Positions 1 to 7,078 of a DNA stretch of 17,006 bases are shown one piece after another. The translations under genes and the position numbers were made by a program. The notes below the pieces were generated by a model that was not told the origin of the DNA, ran no database searches, and saw nothing but the letters and a program-made list of their open reading frames with translations. Numbering within the stretch: the stretch's first letter is position 1; every line of letters starts with the position of its first letter. Source of the DNA: Candidatus Brocadia sp. (GTDB taxonomy: Bacteria; Planctomycetota; Brocadiia; Brocadiales; Brocadiaceae); assembly GCA_030837935.1 (NCBI GenBank), contig JAUQXU010000133.1, positions 1 through 17,006 of the forward strand. Reading direction: 5' to 3'.

Positions 1-14
1 AATATTTATCTTCT

Positions 15-1217
15 TCATTCATCAGTACAACATAAGACAAGACCTTGTCTGGCATCCATTAGCGAAGGGTCAATAGTCAGAGCACGCACAAACATCTCTC
101 TGGCTCTTTCTCGGTCCCCGCACATAAAGCAGCAATTTCCACGTAGCAAATATGGCAATGCAGCCGAAGAATTAAATTCTATGGCACGACTAAAGTCTAA
201 TTCTGCGCCAAGATAATCGCCAACCGCACTACGACAGCTACCCAACTCCAAATAGATTCGAGACAAATTTATTTCTACATTCGGATATGCACCCGCTACA
301 CCTTTGGCGATTTTAATTGTCGTCTCTAGATAGAAGATCGCCTCGTTATACTGCTTGTTAGTCACTGCCAATGTTGCAAGTATGTAAGCAGACAAAGGAT
401 TGGCTGTATCTAAAGTAGCAACCATCCTGGCATGATGTGCAGCCCTTACACCATCCCCTGATTCCAGATAGAGTTTAGAAAGGTTTAAATGTGTGTAAGC
501 TATAAGTTCGCGCTTTATAAGGCCATCGTCTTTTTCTAATGCACAATGAAAGAAACGAACCGCAGCGTCTCGCTGTCCTAGTTCTTTATAGGTCATCCCT
601 AAATTAAAGTGTATAAATGGATCACCCTTCATTTTCTTTAATTCATCCAATAAATAACGAAGGTTTCGTTCGGCCCGGCGCTGTTTTTTTTCATCATTGG
701 CAGCATAAGCCCAATGATGAAGCACAATATCTGTGCGTAATATCCTGCCACCAAGTCGCTCAATGGCAGGCAAAATCTGTTCATGTACCACCCCTTCAAA
801 GCGTATATCGGGATGAAAACGAAAGAGCCGACAATATTCACTGTAAAATGCAGTAGCAATATTATCTGCAGGTTGAGGGATGCACTGACGTATGGTCACA
901 GCCATAATATCTTTTCTGTTAATTATCTCGCGTATCTTAGCCGCATTCACGGCGTCAATTACCTCATCAGCATCGATATAAAGAATCCATTCACCTCTAG
1001 CATGTCGTAACGATTCGTTGCGTGCAGCTGAAAAGTCACCAGTCCACACAAAGTGATATATTTGAGCGCCATAGCGGTGAGCAATCTCTACCGTATTATC
1101 GGTTGAACCAGTATCAACAACAATAATTTCATCTACGAAAGAGCTGATACTTTCAAGACAACGAGATAAAAGGGTTGCTTCGTTTTTGACAATAAGACAC
1201 GCAGAAAGTTGAATCAT
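15..1217 (-). CDS. Family 2 glycosyltransferase with C-terminal TPR repeats, probable flagellin glycosyltransferase
   Basis: This cytoplasmic GT-A fold enzyme should transfer a sugar from a nucleotide-sugar donor. The N-terminal half (about residues 1-190) carries the GT2 signature: LIVKNEA near residue 8, VDTGSTDNT at 34-42, DFSAARN at 61-67 and the metal-binding DxD as IDADE at 81-85. From about residue 200 to the end there are roughly five TPR units (for example HFNLGMTYKELGQRDAA). GT2-TPR proteins of this build are known protein or peptide glycosyltransferases. Lying 131 bases downstream of flagellin on the same strand, it most likely glycosylates flagellin; that role is inferred from context. 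An ATG 12 codons further upstream (1253) is open, but the family fold begins at MIQLS (1217), so I chose that start. Neither start has a clear ribosome binding site. It could instead modify a surface glycan. Confidence 0.85.
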   Translation of the reverse strand: MIQLSACLIVKNEATLLSRCLESISSFVDEIIVVDTGSTDNTVEIAHRYGAQIYHFVWTGDFSAARNESLRHARGEWILYIDADEVIDAVNAAKIREIINRKDIMAVTIRQCIPQPADNIATAFYSEYCRLFRFHPDIRFEGVVHEQILPAIERLGGRILRTDIVLHHWAYAANDEKKQRRAERNLRYLLDELKKMKGDPFIHFNLGMTYKELGQRDAAVRFFHCALEKDDGLIKRELIAYTHLNLSKLYLESGDGVRAAHHARMVATLDTANPLSAYILATLAVTNKQYNEAIFYLETTIKIAKGVAGAYPNVEINLSRIYLELGSCRSAVGDYLGAELDFSRAIEFNSSAALPYLLRGNCCFMCGDRERAREMFVRALTIDPSLMDARQGLVLCCTDE

Positions 1218-1284
1218 ATTATTAATGTGAACAAATTTAATCTGGCAGCACATACGAATGAATAAAACAAAACATTTATCCCGT

Positions 1285-1312
1285 TTAATCCCCTTTCTTT
1301 GAGGGGGGTTAA
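1285..1312 (-). terminator. Hairpin between flagellin and the glycosyltransferase gene (possible terminator or attenuator)
   Basis: Read on the minus strand, TTAACCCC and GGGGATTAA form an 8-bp stem with one bulged base around a loop of about 11 bases. It lies just after the flagellin stop codon. The following sequence is T-rich but interrupted (GTTTTGTTTTATT), so termination may be partial. A partial terminator here would let flagellin be made in large excess over the downstream glycosyltransferase. Confidence 0.35.
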
Positions 1313-1348
1313 GGAGAATATATGTTGTTCACCATAAGTAAAAGTCAA

Positions 1349-2278
1349 TTATTTAAATAGACTAAGTAGGGCTTGAGGTCCTGTATTTGCCTGAGCAAGC
1401 ATCGCACTGGCTGTCTGCTGCAATATCTGCAGTTTTGTTGCCTCTAACTGTTCGTATGCCATGTCTGCATCCTCAATCCGACTCTTCGCTGCTTCAGTAT
1501 TTATCTTTGCCAGGGTCAAGCTTGTTTCCTGATAGGTCAGTCTATTTACGACAGAACCAATATCACTTAATGCCTCTGATACATCAGCAATAGCGTTATC
1601 TATCCTACCCATTAACGCTTGAGCAGATGCAGATGAACCCAACAATGAACCCGCAAGGGTATTGCCACTGAGACGTGTAGCACCACTTGGGGTATCAATC
1701 CTTAACTGAGTAGCTTTAAAGCCTGTATTACCGCTCTCAAGACTTACATTACCCGTTTTCAGTAAATTAAACTCCAACAAATCATTTGTAGAACTGTTAC
1801 CTGCACCAATCTGGAATCTAAATAGTACGTTACCGGCAGTCGCATTGCTAGAACCAGTACCGCTAAATAAAGACTTTGAATTCCATGTGGCCTGTGTGAC
1901 CTCAAGGTTAACTTGTGTAGCCAACGCAGCAAGTTCAGCTTTAATGGCGATACGCTCAGATGTACCGAGTGAATCATCTGCGGCTTGAGTTGCCTTCGTC
2001 TTCATCTGTGTTAGGATATCAACGATATTGTTTAAATGACCTTCTGCAACCGATACCAGATTTTTGGCTGATCCAATGTTGTTTAATGCCTGGCCAAGAC
2101 CCTCTGCGCGGGCATTAAATTTTTTGGCAATTGAGTAACCTGCCGCGTCGTCAGCTGCAGCGTTAATTCTCTTGCCGGTAGACAACCGTAATTGTGCTGT
2201 GGACAGTCTATTACCGATATCATTCAACGACTTAAGGGCATTCAACGCACTAATGTTGGTATTTATTCTTGTACCCAT
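1349..2278 (-). CDS. fliC: Flagellin
   Basis: This is the structural subunit of the flagellar filament, exported by the type III gate encoded upstream. At 309 residues it is a short flagellin: the conserved N-terminal D0/D1 region (starting GTRINTNISALNALKSL) and the C-terminal D1/D0 region (ending ANTGPQALLSLFK) are both present. Only about 100 residues of variable centre lie between them, so D2/D3 is minimal or absent. That centre is rich in Ser, Thr and Asn (residues about 135-165), suitable O-glycosylation acceptors, which fits the glycosyltransferase next door. The start is secured by a strong AAGGAGG ribosome binding site at about 2285-2291. It is the only flagellin gene in the window and probably belongs to the late, FliA-dependent class. 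Confidence 0.97.
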   Translation of the reverse strand: MGTRINTNISALNALKSLNDIGNRLSTAQLRLSTGKRINAAADDAAGYSIAKKFNARAEGLGQALNNIGSAKNLVSVAEGHLNNIVDILTQMKTKATQAADDSLGTSERIAIKAELAALATQVNLEVTQATWNSKSLFSGTGSSNATAGNVLFRFQIGAGNSSTNDLLEFNLLKTGNVSLESGNTGFKATQLRIDTPSGATRLSGNTLAGSLLGSSASAQALMGRIDNAIADVSEALSDIGSVVNRLTYQETSLTLAKINTEAAKSRIEDADMAYEQLEATKLQILQQTASAMLAQANTGPQALLSLFK

Positions 2279-2410
2279 ACTTAAACCTCCTTACTAACAA
2301 TTTATTTAAAATAATATTCTCGAATTTAATTACTAAAAACTGTAGCGTGGGGACTTTGTCCGTTATCCAGCAATCCCTTTATGTAGTTACCATATCTATA
2401 GACCACATGT

Positions 2411-2437
2411 TTAACGCTACATTTCACATTCCTTTTA
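2411..2437 (-). promoter_or_regulatory. Candidate sigma-28 (FliA) promoter of flagellin, distal copy
   Basis: On the minus strand TAAA (2434-2437) is followed after exactly 15 bases by AGCGTTAA (2411-2418). The FliA-type consensus is TAAA-N15-GCCGATAA, so the -10 matches 5 of 8. A second, similar candidate lies nearer the gene: TAAA at 2378-2381 with ACGGACAA after 14 bases, also 5 of 8. No sigma-54 type GG-N10-GC element was found in this leader. Assignment to FliA rests mainly on the known late-class regulation of flagellins. Confidence 0.3.
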
Positions 2438-2535
2438 ACTACAATTTTTTTGAGGGGTTGTAAGGTTGGATAAAATAAACAACTTGACATCTGCTGTTAT
2501 TTCTAATTTTTTACCTTACAGATTCACTTATATCA

Positions 2536-4200
2536 TTAATGTTCGACTACACTCGATTCTTTAACTGTACTAAATCGCATAAAATCAATAAATTTCTTCA
2601 ATATCTCTTTATCAAAATTCCCCTCCATTCTTTCCACCATTATTTGTAATACTCGAAATGCAGAGTTTACGTCGTTATCCGTATCCTTTGACAACCCCGT
2701 TTCAAACTCATCTAAGATACTGGTTATACGACTGAAATAATGAATCTCTTCTCCTTTCAAGCCTTCCGGATACCCTTTGCCGTTATATTGTTCATGGTGT
2801 TGTTTAGCGATTAGACATGCATCCCTGGCTACATTGCCACTATTAACCAAGAGGACATAACCCATGTCTGGATGTTTCCGGAGCAGTTCCCTTTCTTCTT
2901 TTGTTAACTTTTCATAACCTTTTTTTATTGTATGCTCGTCTATCCTTATTTTACCAATGTCATGAAATAACAAACCGGTTCCTAGAGACAAAAGATCACT
3001 GGAGGAAATGCCCAAATAATATCCAAACAATAGACCCATTATTGCTGTATTTACAGAATGGCTAAAGACGTTTCCATCATACGCCAACACTTTCATCAGA
3101 TGTGAATAAACTTCTTTATCTCGCAGTATAAAGCCCACTACGACAGTCACCCAATCCCTTCCCCTTTCAACGTTAAAAGAGACGTTGGATCCTTTCAAAG
3201 TATCAATCAACATATTTGTTGCAATCTCATAAACAATCTGGACCTTTTCATGCATTGCAGTCATTTCATCATTAACAATCTGTTCCAGGTTCGTTTCCAT
3301 GTACCTCAAGTATTGTGCATTGCCATTTTTTACGACATAAATCTTATTGATATTTTTTTTAACAAAGGATTCTTTACGTTCATCGTCAAACAACCTACTA
3401 CCCTTACAATACAACAAATATTTAATTTCATCATTTACTACAGTTTGCAAATATAAATCGCATTCCGCAAATGCACCTGTCTTTATGCTTCTCAATGTCA
3501 CAGGCAAATATTTATTGTTTTTATCATAATAAGTATTTGTAAGCTGGTCTACTTTGTTAGAACTTTTTAATTTGGTATGCAGGTCTGAATCTTTTATAGC
3601 AATAGAGATATAGTCAGCAATCGTTTCTAAAAATTGAACGTCATTGTGAGTATAAATTTCTTCTGATCTTTTATTTACAATTATTACACCAATAATTTTA
3701 TCCAGTGCTTTTATGGGAACACAAAGTAATGTCTTTCCAAAATACAACCTGAATTGTTTATTATTAAAACGGCGATCCTTATCGATATCACTGACTACGA
3801 TTGATTCCCCGTTTTTTACCATCCAGCCAATTGGGTCTTCACCGATTTTGAATATCGTGTTTTTCACCATAAAACCCGGTTGACCAATCGAAGCCTTTAC
3901 ATGGACTTCATCTCCAACAATTAAGGCAACAATCCCCGATAAGCTACCAGTACCACCAACCGTGAAATTATTAACTAACGGAAATAATTTCTCCAGATCA
4001 AGCACTGAGATTAAGGCATGTCCAATTTCCCTCAGATTTAACCCTTCAGAACTATCATTGAAATCATCCCTTAATACATCTGTACCACGAGTATTGTGTA
4101 ATAGCTGATATAATTTAGTCAGACATTTAATATCGTGTAATGTATCCCGAACTGTCTGAATCTCTTCCCGAACGGACTTGTTCAATATGCCCACCGTCAT
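2536..4200 (-). CDS. GAF domain plus HD-GYP domain protein (c-di-GMP phosphodiesterase family)
   Basis: A 554-residue cytoplasmic signalling protein. Residues about 55-205 look like a GAF sensor domain (SIVVSDIDKDRRFNN and VPIKALDKIIGVIIVNK are typical). Residues about 235-375 repeat the N-terminal region of the HD-GYP protein encoded upstream. The HD-GYP domain follows: HDIGK at 413-417, a conserved His at 443 and HHEQYNGKGYP at 468-478. The usual final motif (DxxDALTxxRPY) is eroded: the Asp in SILD at 496 is kept, but the next residues read EFETGLSK. Hydrolysis may therefore be reduced, or the domain may act as a sensor. An ATG at 4254 is open but has no ribosome binding site and coincides with the predicted sigma-54 start. 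The ATG at 4200 has GAGGA eight bases upstream and is preferred. Confidence 0.88.
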   Translation of the reverse strand: MTVGILNKSVREEIQTVRDTLHDIKCLTKLYQLLHNTRGTDVLRDDFNDSSEGLNLREIGHALISVLDLEKLFPLVNNFTVGGTGSLSGIVALIVGDEVHVKASIGQPGFMVKNTIFKIGEDPIGWMVKNGESIVVSDIDKDRRFNNKQFRLYFGKTLLCVPIKALDKIIGVIIVNKRSEEIYTHNDVQFLETIADYISIAIKDSDLHTKLKSSNKVDQLTNTYYDKNNKYLPVTLRSIKTGAFAECDLYLQTVVNDEIKYLLYCKGSRLFDDERKESFVKKNINKIYVVKNGNAQYLRYMETNLEQIVNDEMTAMHEKVQIVYEIATNMLIDTLKGSNVSFNVERGRDWVTVVVGFILRDKEVYSHLMKVLAYDGNVFSHSVNTAIMGLLFGYYLGISSSDLLSLGTGLLFHDIGKIRIDEHTIKKGYEKLTKEERELLRKHPDMGYVLLVNSGNVARDACLIAKQHHEQYNGKGYPEGLKGEEIHYFSRITSILDEFETGLSKDTDNDVNSAFRVLQIMVERMEGNFDKEILKKFIDFMRFSTVKESSVVEH

Positions 4201-4263
4201 ATAGACTATCCTCACAAGATAATTAATATAGAGAAAACTATTTTTAATCTTCAATATAATTTA

Positions 4264-4279
4264 AGCAATAGAAATGCCA
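4264..4279 (-). promoter_or_regulatory. Sigma-54 (RpoN) type -24/-12 promoter of the GAF-HD-GYP gene
   Basis: The minus strand reads TGGCATTTCTATTGCT. Compared with TGGCACG-N4-TTGCT, it keeps TGGCA and the whole TTGCT, with GG and GC separated by exactly 10 bases as sigma-54 requires. Transcription would begin near 4253, giving a leader of about 53 bases before the ATG at 4200. This also argues against the alternative start at 4254. Confidence 0.65.
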
Positions 4280-4689
4280 AATCAACTTCAAAACAACTTA
4301 TTGATAAACCTAACACTAACTATTTACATAATAATAGGTTATAATCTTACAATGCCTCATCTGGGAGTATATTGTAAAGTTAAATAATTAAACAACACGC
4401 GTCTTGGATGTAAATTTTTCCAATACGGGGTAAAAAGTACACTATCCTTTCTATCTTGAAATTGTCGCACGTTTTAACCGAGATACCAAAATCGAAAGAA
4501 TTCAAGACACCTCTGAATAATATAAAAGTTAACTCGCACAAGAAAAGAAAACGTGCAATTGATTGGTCGTGCTTTACAGGATGATAGTGCAATAGGCGGG
4601 ATCAAATCTTTTGACATTGGACTTAATGCTTAATTGCAAGGACTAGGAGAAATTTGAAATTCAATCCTTATACGGAAATGACAGAGGGT
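4280..4689. other. Gap between the two HD-GYP genes
   Basis: This stretch upstream of the sigma-54 element is AT-rich and holds no gene I can support. A 70-codon minus-strand reading frame (4380-4592) and a plus-strand frame of about 58 codons without a clear start (about 4407-4580) overlap each other. Neither resembles a known family. An AGTTAACT palindrome at 4527-4534 matches the core of the palindrome in the fliN-fliO gap, but the same 8-mer also occurs inside flhG, so it means little. The gap may hold activator binding sites for the promoter at 4264-4279 or remains of a lost gene. Confidence 0.4.
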
Positions 4690-5664
4690 TCAATATTTTT
4701 TCTCACTTCGTTGACCGAGAAACAATATAAAATCCATAAATAATTCACCATCAAAACTACCTTCCATCTCATCTTTCATAATTTTTAATGCCGAAAACGG
4801 TTTTCGGGCATCAGCATAAGGCCTTCTGGTCGTTAAGGCATCATATACATCAATAATACTTGCTATCTTGCCGAATTTATGGATATCATCACCTTTTAAC
4901 CCGGTAGGATAGCCCTTTCCGTTATATTTTTCATGATGTTGTCTCAAAGGGAAAAGAGATACGTCATCAAAATCGCTTACCTGTGTAAGTATATTTGCAC
5001 CTAATTCTACATGCATTTTAATCCTTGTAAATTCTTCTTCGCTCAGCTTTTCCTTTTTATTAATTATTTCAGATTCAATCTGGGTTTTACCGATATCGTG
5101 TAACAACAATCCAGTTCCAAACATATTTAATTCTTTGTATTTAATACCTAAATACTTCGAAAATAATAAACCTAATACAGCCACATTCACCGAGTGCGTA
5201 TACGTATAGTAATCAAATGAAAGTATGTTTATCATTGTTAATGAGGCATTTTTGTTATTTATGATCATATCTATAGTAGCTTCTACCCAATTTTTAGCAC
5301 GATATACATGTATTCCCGAACGAGGATTCTCAAAAACATCTGTCATAATATTCTTGGCGACATGGTACACCACCTGTGCTTTTTCTGTAATACTTATTTT
5401 ATTATCATTAATAATGTTTTTGAGAGAGGATTCTACATACTTTAAATATTTATTGTGATCTTCCTTATATATAAACAACCTTTCTATTTTGTGTTTCTGT
5501 AACTCTTCAATTTTTTCTGATCTAATCGTGTTCGTTCCATTGCAATACAATATGTATTTTATTTCACCATTTACATAATTTTGTATATAAAGATCACACC
5601 CTACTATTGTATCAACCCGAATCGTGTCCAATGCTACTGACATATAATTATCTGTCATATTCAT
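4690..5664 (-). CDS. HD-GYP domain protein, probable c-di-GMP phosphodiesterase
   Basis: A 324-residue cytoplasmic protein with a complete HD-GYP active site: TYTHSVNV around His157, HDIGK at 189-193, a conserved His at 218, HHEKYNGKGYP at 243-253 and DVYDALTTRRPY at 272-283. HD-GYP enzymes with these residues hydrolyse c-di-GMP using a di- or tri-metal centre. Residues 1-140 form a domain shared with the next gene downstream (pattern CDLYxQxxVNxEIKYxLYC), so the two genes are paralogues and probably arose by duplication. The ATG at 5664 follows the preceding small gene by 7 bases; a GAGG lies about 12 bases upstream, overlapping that gene's end, so translation may be coupled. Its position at the end of the fliA operon suggests it adjusts c-di-GMP during the switch to motility. 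Confidence 0.9.
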   Translation of the reverse strand: MNMTDNYMSVALDTIRVDTIVGCDLYIQNYVNGEIKYILYCNGTNTIRSEKIEELQKHKIERLFIYKEDHNKYLKYVESSLKNIINDNKISITEKAQVVYHVAKNIMTDVFENPRSGIHVYRAKNWVEATIDMIINNKNASLTMINILSFDYYTYTHSVNVAVLGLLFSKYLGIKYKELNMFGTGLLLHDIGKTQIESEIINKKEKLSEEEFTRIKMHVELGANILTQVSDFDDVSLFPLRQHHEKYNGKGYPTGLKGDDIHKFGKIASIIDVYDALTTRRPYADARKPFSALKIMKDEMEGSFDGELFMDFILFLGQRSEKKY

Positions 5665-5671
5665 TCTTTAT

Positions 5672-5933
5672 TTACGCCTCTATATCAATTATATTACCAC
5701 ATTGATTTTCTCTTGCGTGCGTTTTACTGTGCTCATTCTGTTCCGTTTCTTGTTCGCCGTTTGATGTTTCTTGGTCTATGTGAGCAACCCGTTTCTCTTG
5801 CGTATCATCGCCTTTCTTTTCCTTTTTTTTAACTAAATTTAACACAACCCCCTTGTTTACTCTCACTAACAACGTGCTTCACAGAAGCACATTGAAATGG
5901 ATGATCCCCTCGTATTCCCTCCATATCTTCCAT
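5672..5933 (-). pseudogene. Small charged protein gene, apparently frameshifted (34-codon and 59-codon parts)
   Basis: The ATG at 5933 has an AAAGAGG ribosome binding site and opens a frame reading MEDMEGIRGDHPFQCASVKH and on to a TAA at 5829-5831 (34 residues). The next frame (+1) is open down to 5672 and encodes a Lys/Glu/Asp/Gln-rich tail beginning VVLNLVKKKEKKGDDTQEK and ending NIIDIEA. The tail alone has no ATG and no convincing start. Removing one base from the G5 run at 5848-5852 joins the two into one 86-residue protein. Small charged proteins beginning with a GI-G motif near a flagellar sigma factor gene are familiar to me in type but have no established function. The break may be a true mutation, a sequencing or assembly error, or programmed frameshifting. 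Function unknown. Confidence 0.5.
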
Positions 5934-5965
5934 AATACACCTCTTTGTATAAAGCCTTACCGCAT

Positions 5966-6730
5966 TTAACAAGCATTCAGTGATATCTTACTCATTTTGA
6001 CCCGAAGCAAGAACAACGCCCTATGGTGTAGTTGTGATATTCTTGATTCCGAGATGCCCATTAATTCGCTTATTTCCCTTAACATGAGATCCTCATAGTA
6101 ATATAACGTAATTACCAATCTTTCCCTTTTAGGTAGTCCTGCGATGGCATTTGCTAATAAAACTTTTTCTTCCTTAGTTTCCAAATCACTTAAAGGATCA
6201 TGAAGTTTGGGGTCTCTGATTTCCTGACGTCTATTTCCTTCTATTGTATTTTCTGATTTTTGATAGAACGCCTCCAACGAAATGAACGCGCTCGAGCTAA
6301 TATCTGTCAGTAATTTTTCCCATTCTGCTGGGTTCATTTTTAGCACCGCTGCAATCTCTTCCGAACGAGGTGGCCTGTTCAGCTTTTGTTCCAATGAAAT
6401 GTATGCATCTCTCACTATCGTTGCCTTATCTCTCATGGAACGTGGCAACCAATCCTGCGATCGCAAATGATCTAAAATCGCCCCACGAATACGAGAAATA
6501 GCATATGTCCCAAACTTTGTATTATTCTTCGGATCATACTTCTCGGCCGCTTCTATCAGACCAATGATTCCATATTCTATGAGGTCTTCCTTGTCCACAA
6601 ACGAAGGCAAATACACAATAATTTTACCTACCACATACTTAACCAATGAAAGGTTATCGGTAATTAATTTGTCGCGCTTCGTTATATTTTCACTTGTATA
6701 ACCAGACTTAACCCTATTTGATGTACCCAT
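5966..6730 (-). CDS. fliA: Flagellar RNA polymerase sigma factor FliA (sigma-28)
   Basis: A 254-residue sigma-70 family protein of the FliA/WhiG group, which directs RNA polymerase to late flagellar promoters such as that of flagellin. Region 2 spans about residues 24-100 (DLIEYGIIGLIEAAEKYDP, then TKFGTYAISRIRGAILDHLR and DWLPRSMRDK, typical of FliA). Region 3 is about 105-145 (LNRPPRSEEIAAVL). Region 4 is about 185-245, with the helix-turn-helix REISELMGISESRISQLHHR. The start is supported by AAAGGAAAAGG just upstream. It lies 26 bases after the small membrane protein gene and is probably part of the fliO-flhG transcript. That would make it an early-class product. Its anti-sigma factor FlgM is not in the window. 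Confidence 0.96.
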   Translation of the reverse strand: MGTSNRVKSGYTSENITKRDKLITDNLSLVKYVVGKIIVYLPSFVDKEDLIEYGIIGLIEAAEKYDPKNNTKFGTYAISRIRGAILDHLRSQDWLPRSMRDKATIVRDAYISLEQKLNRPPRSEEIAAVLKMNPAEWEKLLTDISSSAFISLEAFYQKSENTIEGNRRQEIRDPKLHDPLSDLETKEEKVLLANAIAGLPKRERLVITLYYYEDLMLREISELMGISESRISQLHHRALFLLRVKMSKISLNAC

Positions 6731-6756
6731 TTTCCTTTTCCTTTACATAAAATACT

Positions 6757-7023
6757 TTATTTATCGTTTCGATCAATTACATGATCGATTTCCTGGTGGA
6801 CAGAATGCTGCGTTTGACTTGATTCTGAAGGTGAAATAGTTTTTGCCACACCCACAATATACTTAATGAATAAATGACTTAAAACACCAACGATACTTAC
6901 AATTACAATACTTCGCATAGCCAGCATCGGAAGGGATACATCGGACATTAGCCCCAGAATACATGAAGAAAAAAACACAATCACCATAAGGTATATACGT
7001 GCACTAGCTAAAAGATTTTCCAC
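6757..7023 (-). CDS. Small two-helix membrane protein between flhG and fliA, function unknown
   Basis: An 88-residue protein with two predicted membrane helices (about residues 9-29 and 34-60) and a soluble polar tail rich in Ser, Gln, His and Asp. I chose a GTG start at 7023 because GGAGG lies 9 bases before it (7034-7038). The ATG at 7044 would put this ribosome binding site inside the coding region and has none of its own. It sits 55 bases after flhG and 26 bases before fliA, so it is almost certainly cotranscribed with them. I do not recognise a family. Its place suggests a role at the membrane in flagellar placement or assembly control, which is inference only. Confidence 0.7.
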   Translation of the reverse strand: MENLLASARIYLMVIVFFSSCILGLMSDVSLPMLAMRSIVIVSIVGVLSHLFIKYIVGVAKTISPSESSQTQHSVHQEIDHVIDRNDK

Positions 7024-7078
7024 CCAAAAATACCTCCGTTGCATAAATATGTGTATCTAAAGAGTCAAGCATTTCAAT

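Noticed and set aside
2484..2489. Plus-strand TTGACA as a promoter -35
   Set aside because: No plausible -10 at 16-18 bases and no plus-strand gene downstream.
4527..4534. AGTTAACT palindrome shared with the fliN-fliO gap, considered as a common activator site
   Set aside because: The same 8-mer also occurs within flhG coding sequence (about 7337-7344), so recurrence is not informative.
4380..4592. 70-codon minus-strand reading frame in the gap between the HD-GYP genes
   Set aside because: No ribosome binding site, no recognisable family, overlapped by an equally long plus-strand frame; likely chance in AT-rich DNA.
5874..5890. Perfect 7-bp hairpin GTGCTTC-N3-GAAGCAC, possible terminator after fliA
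   Set aside because: No T run follows on the minus strand, and the hairpin lies inside the well-initiated 34-codon frame.
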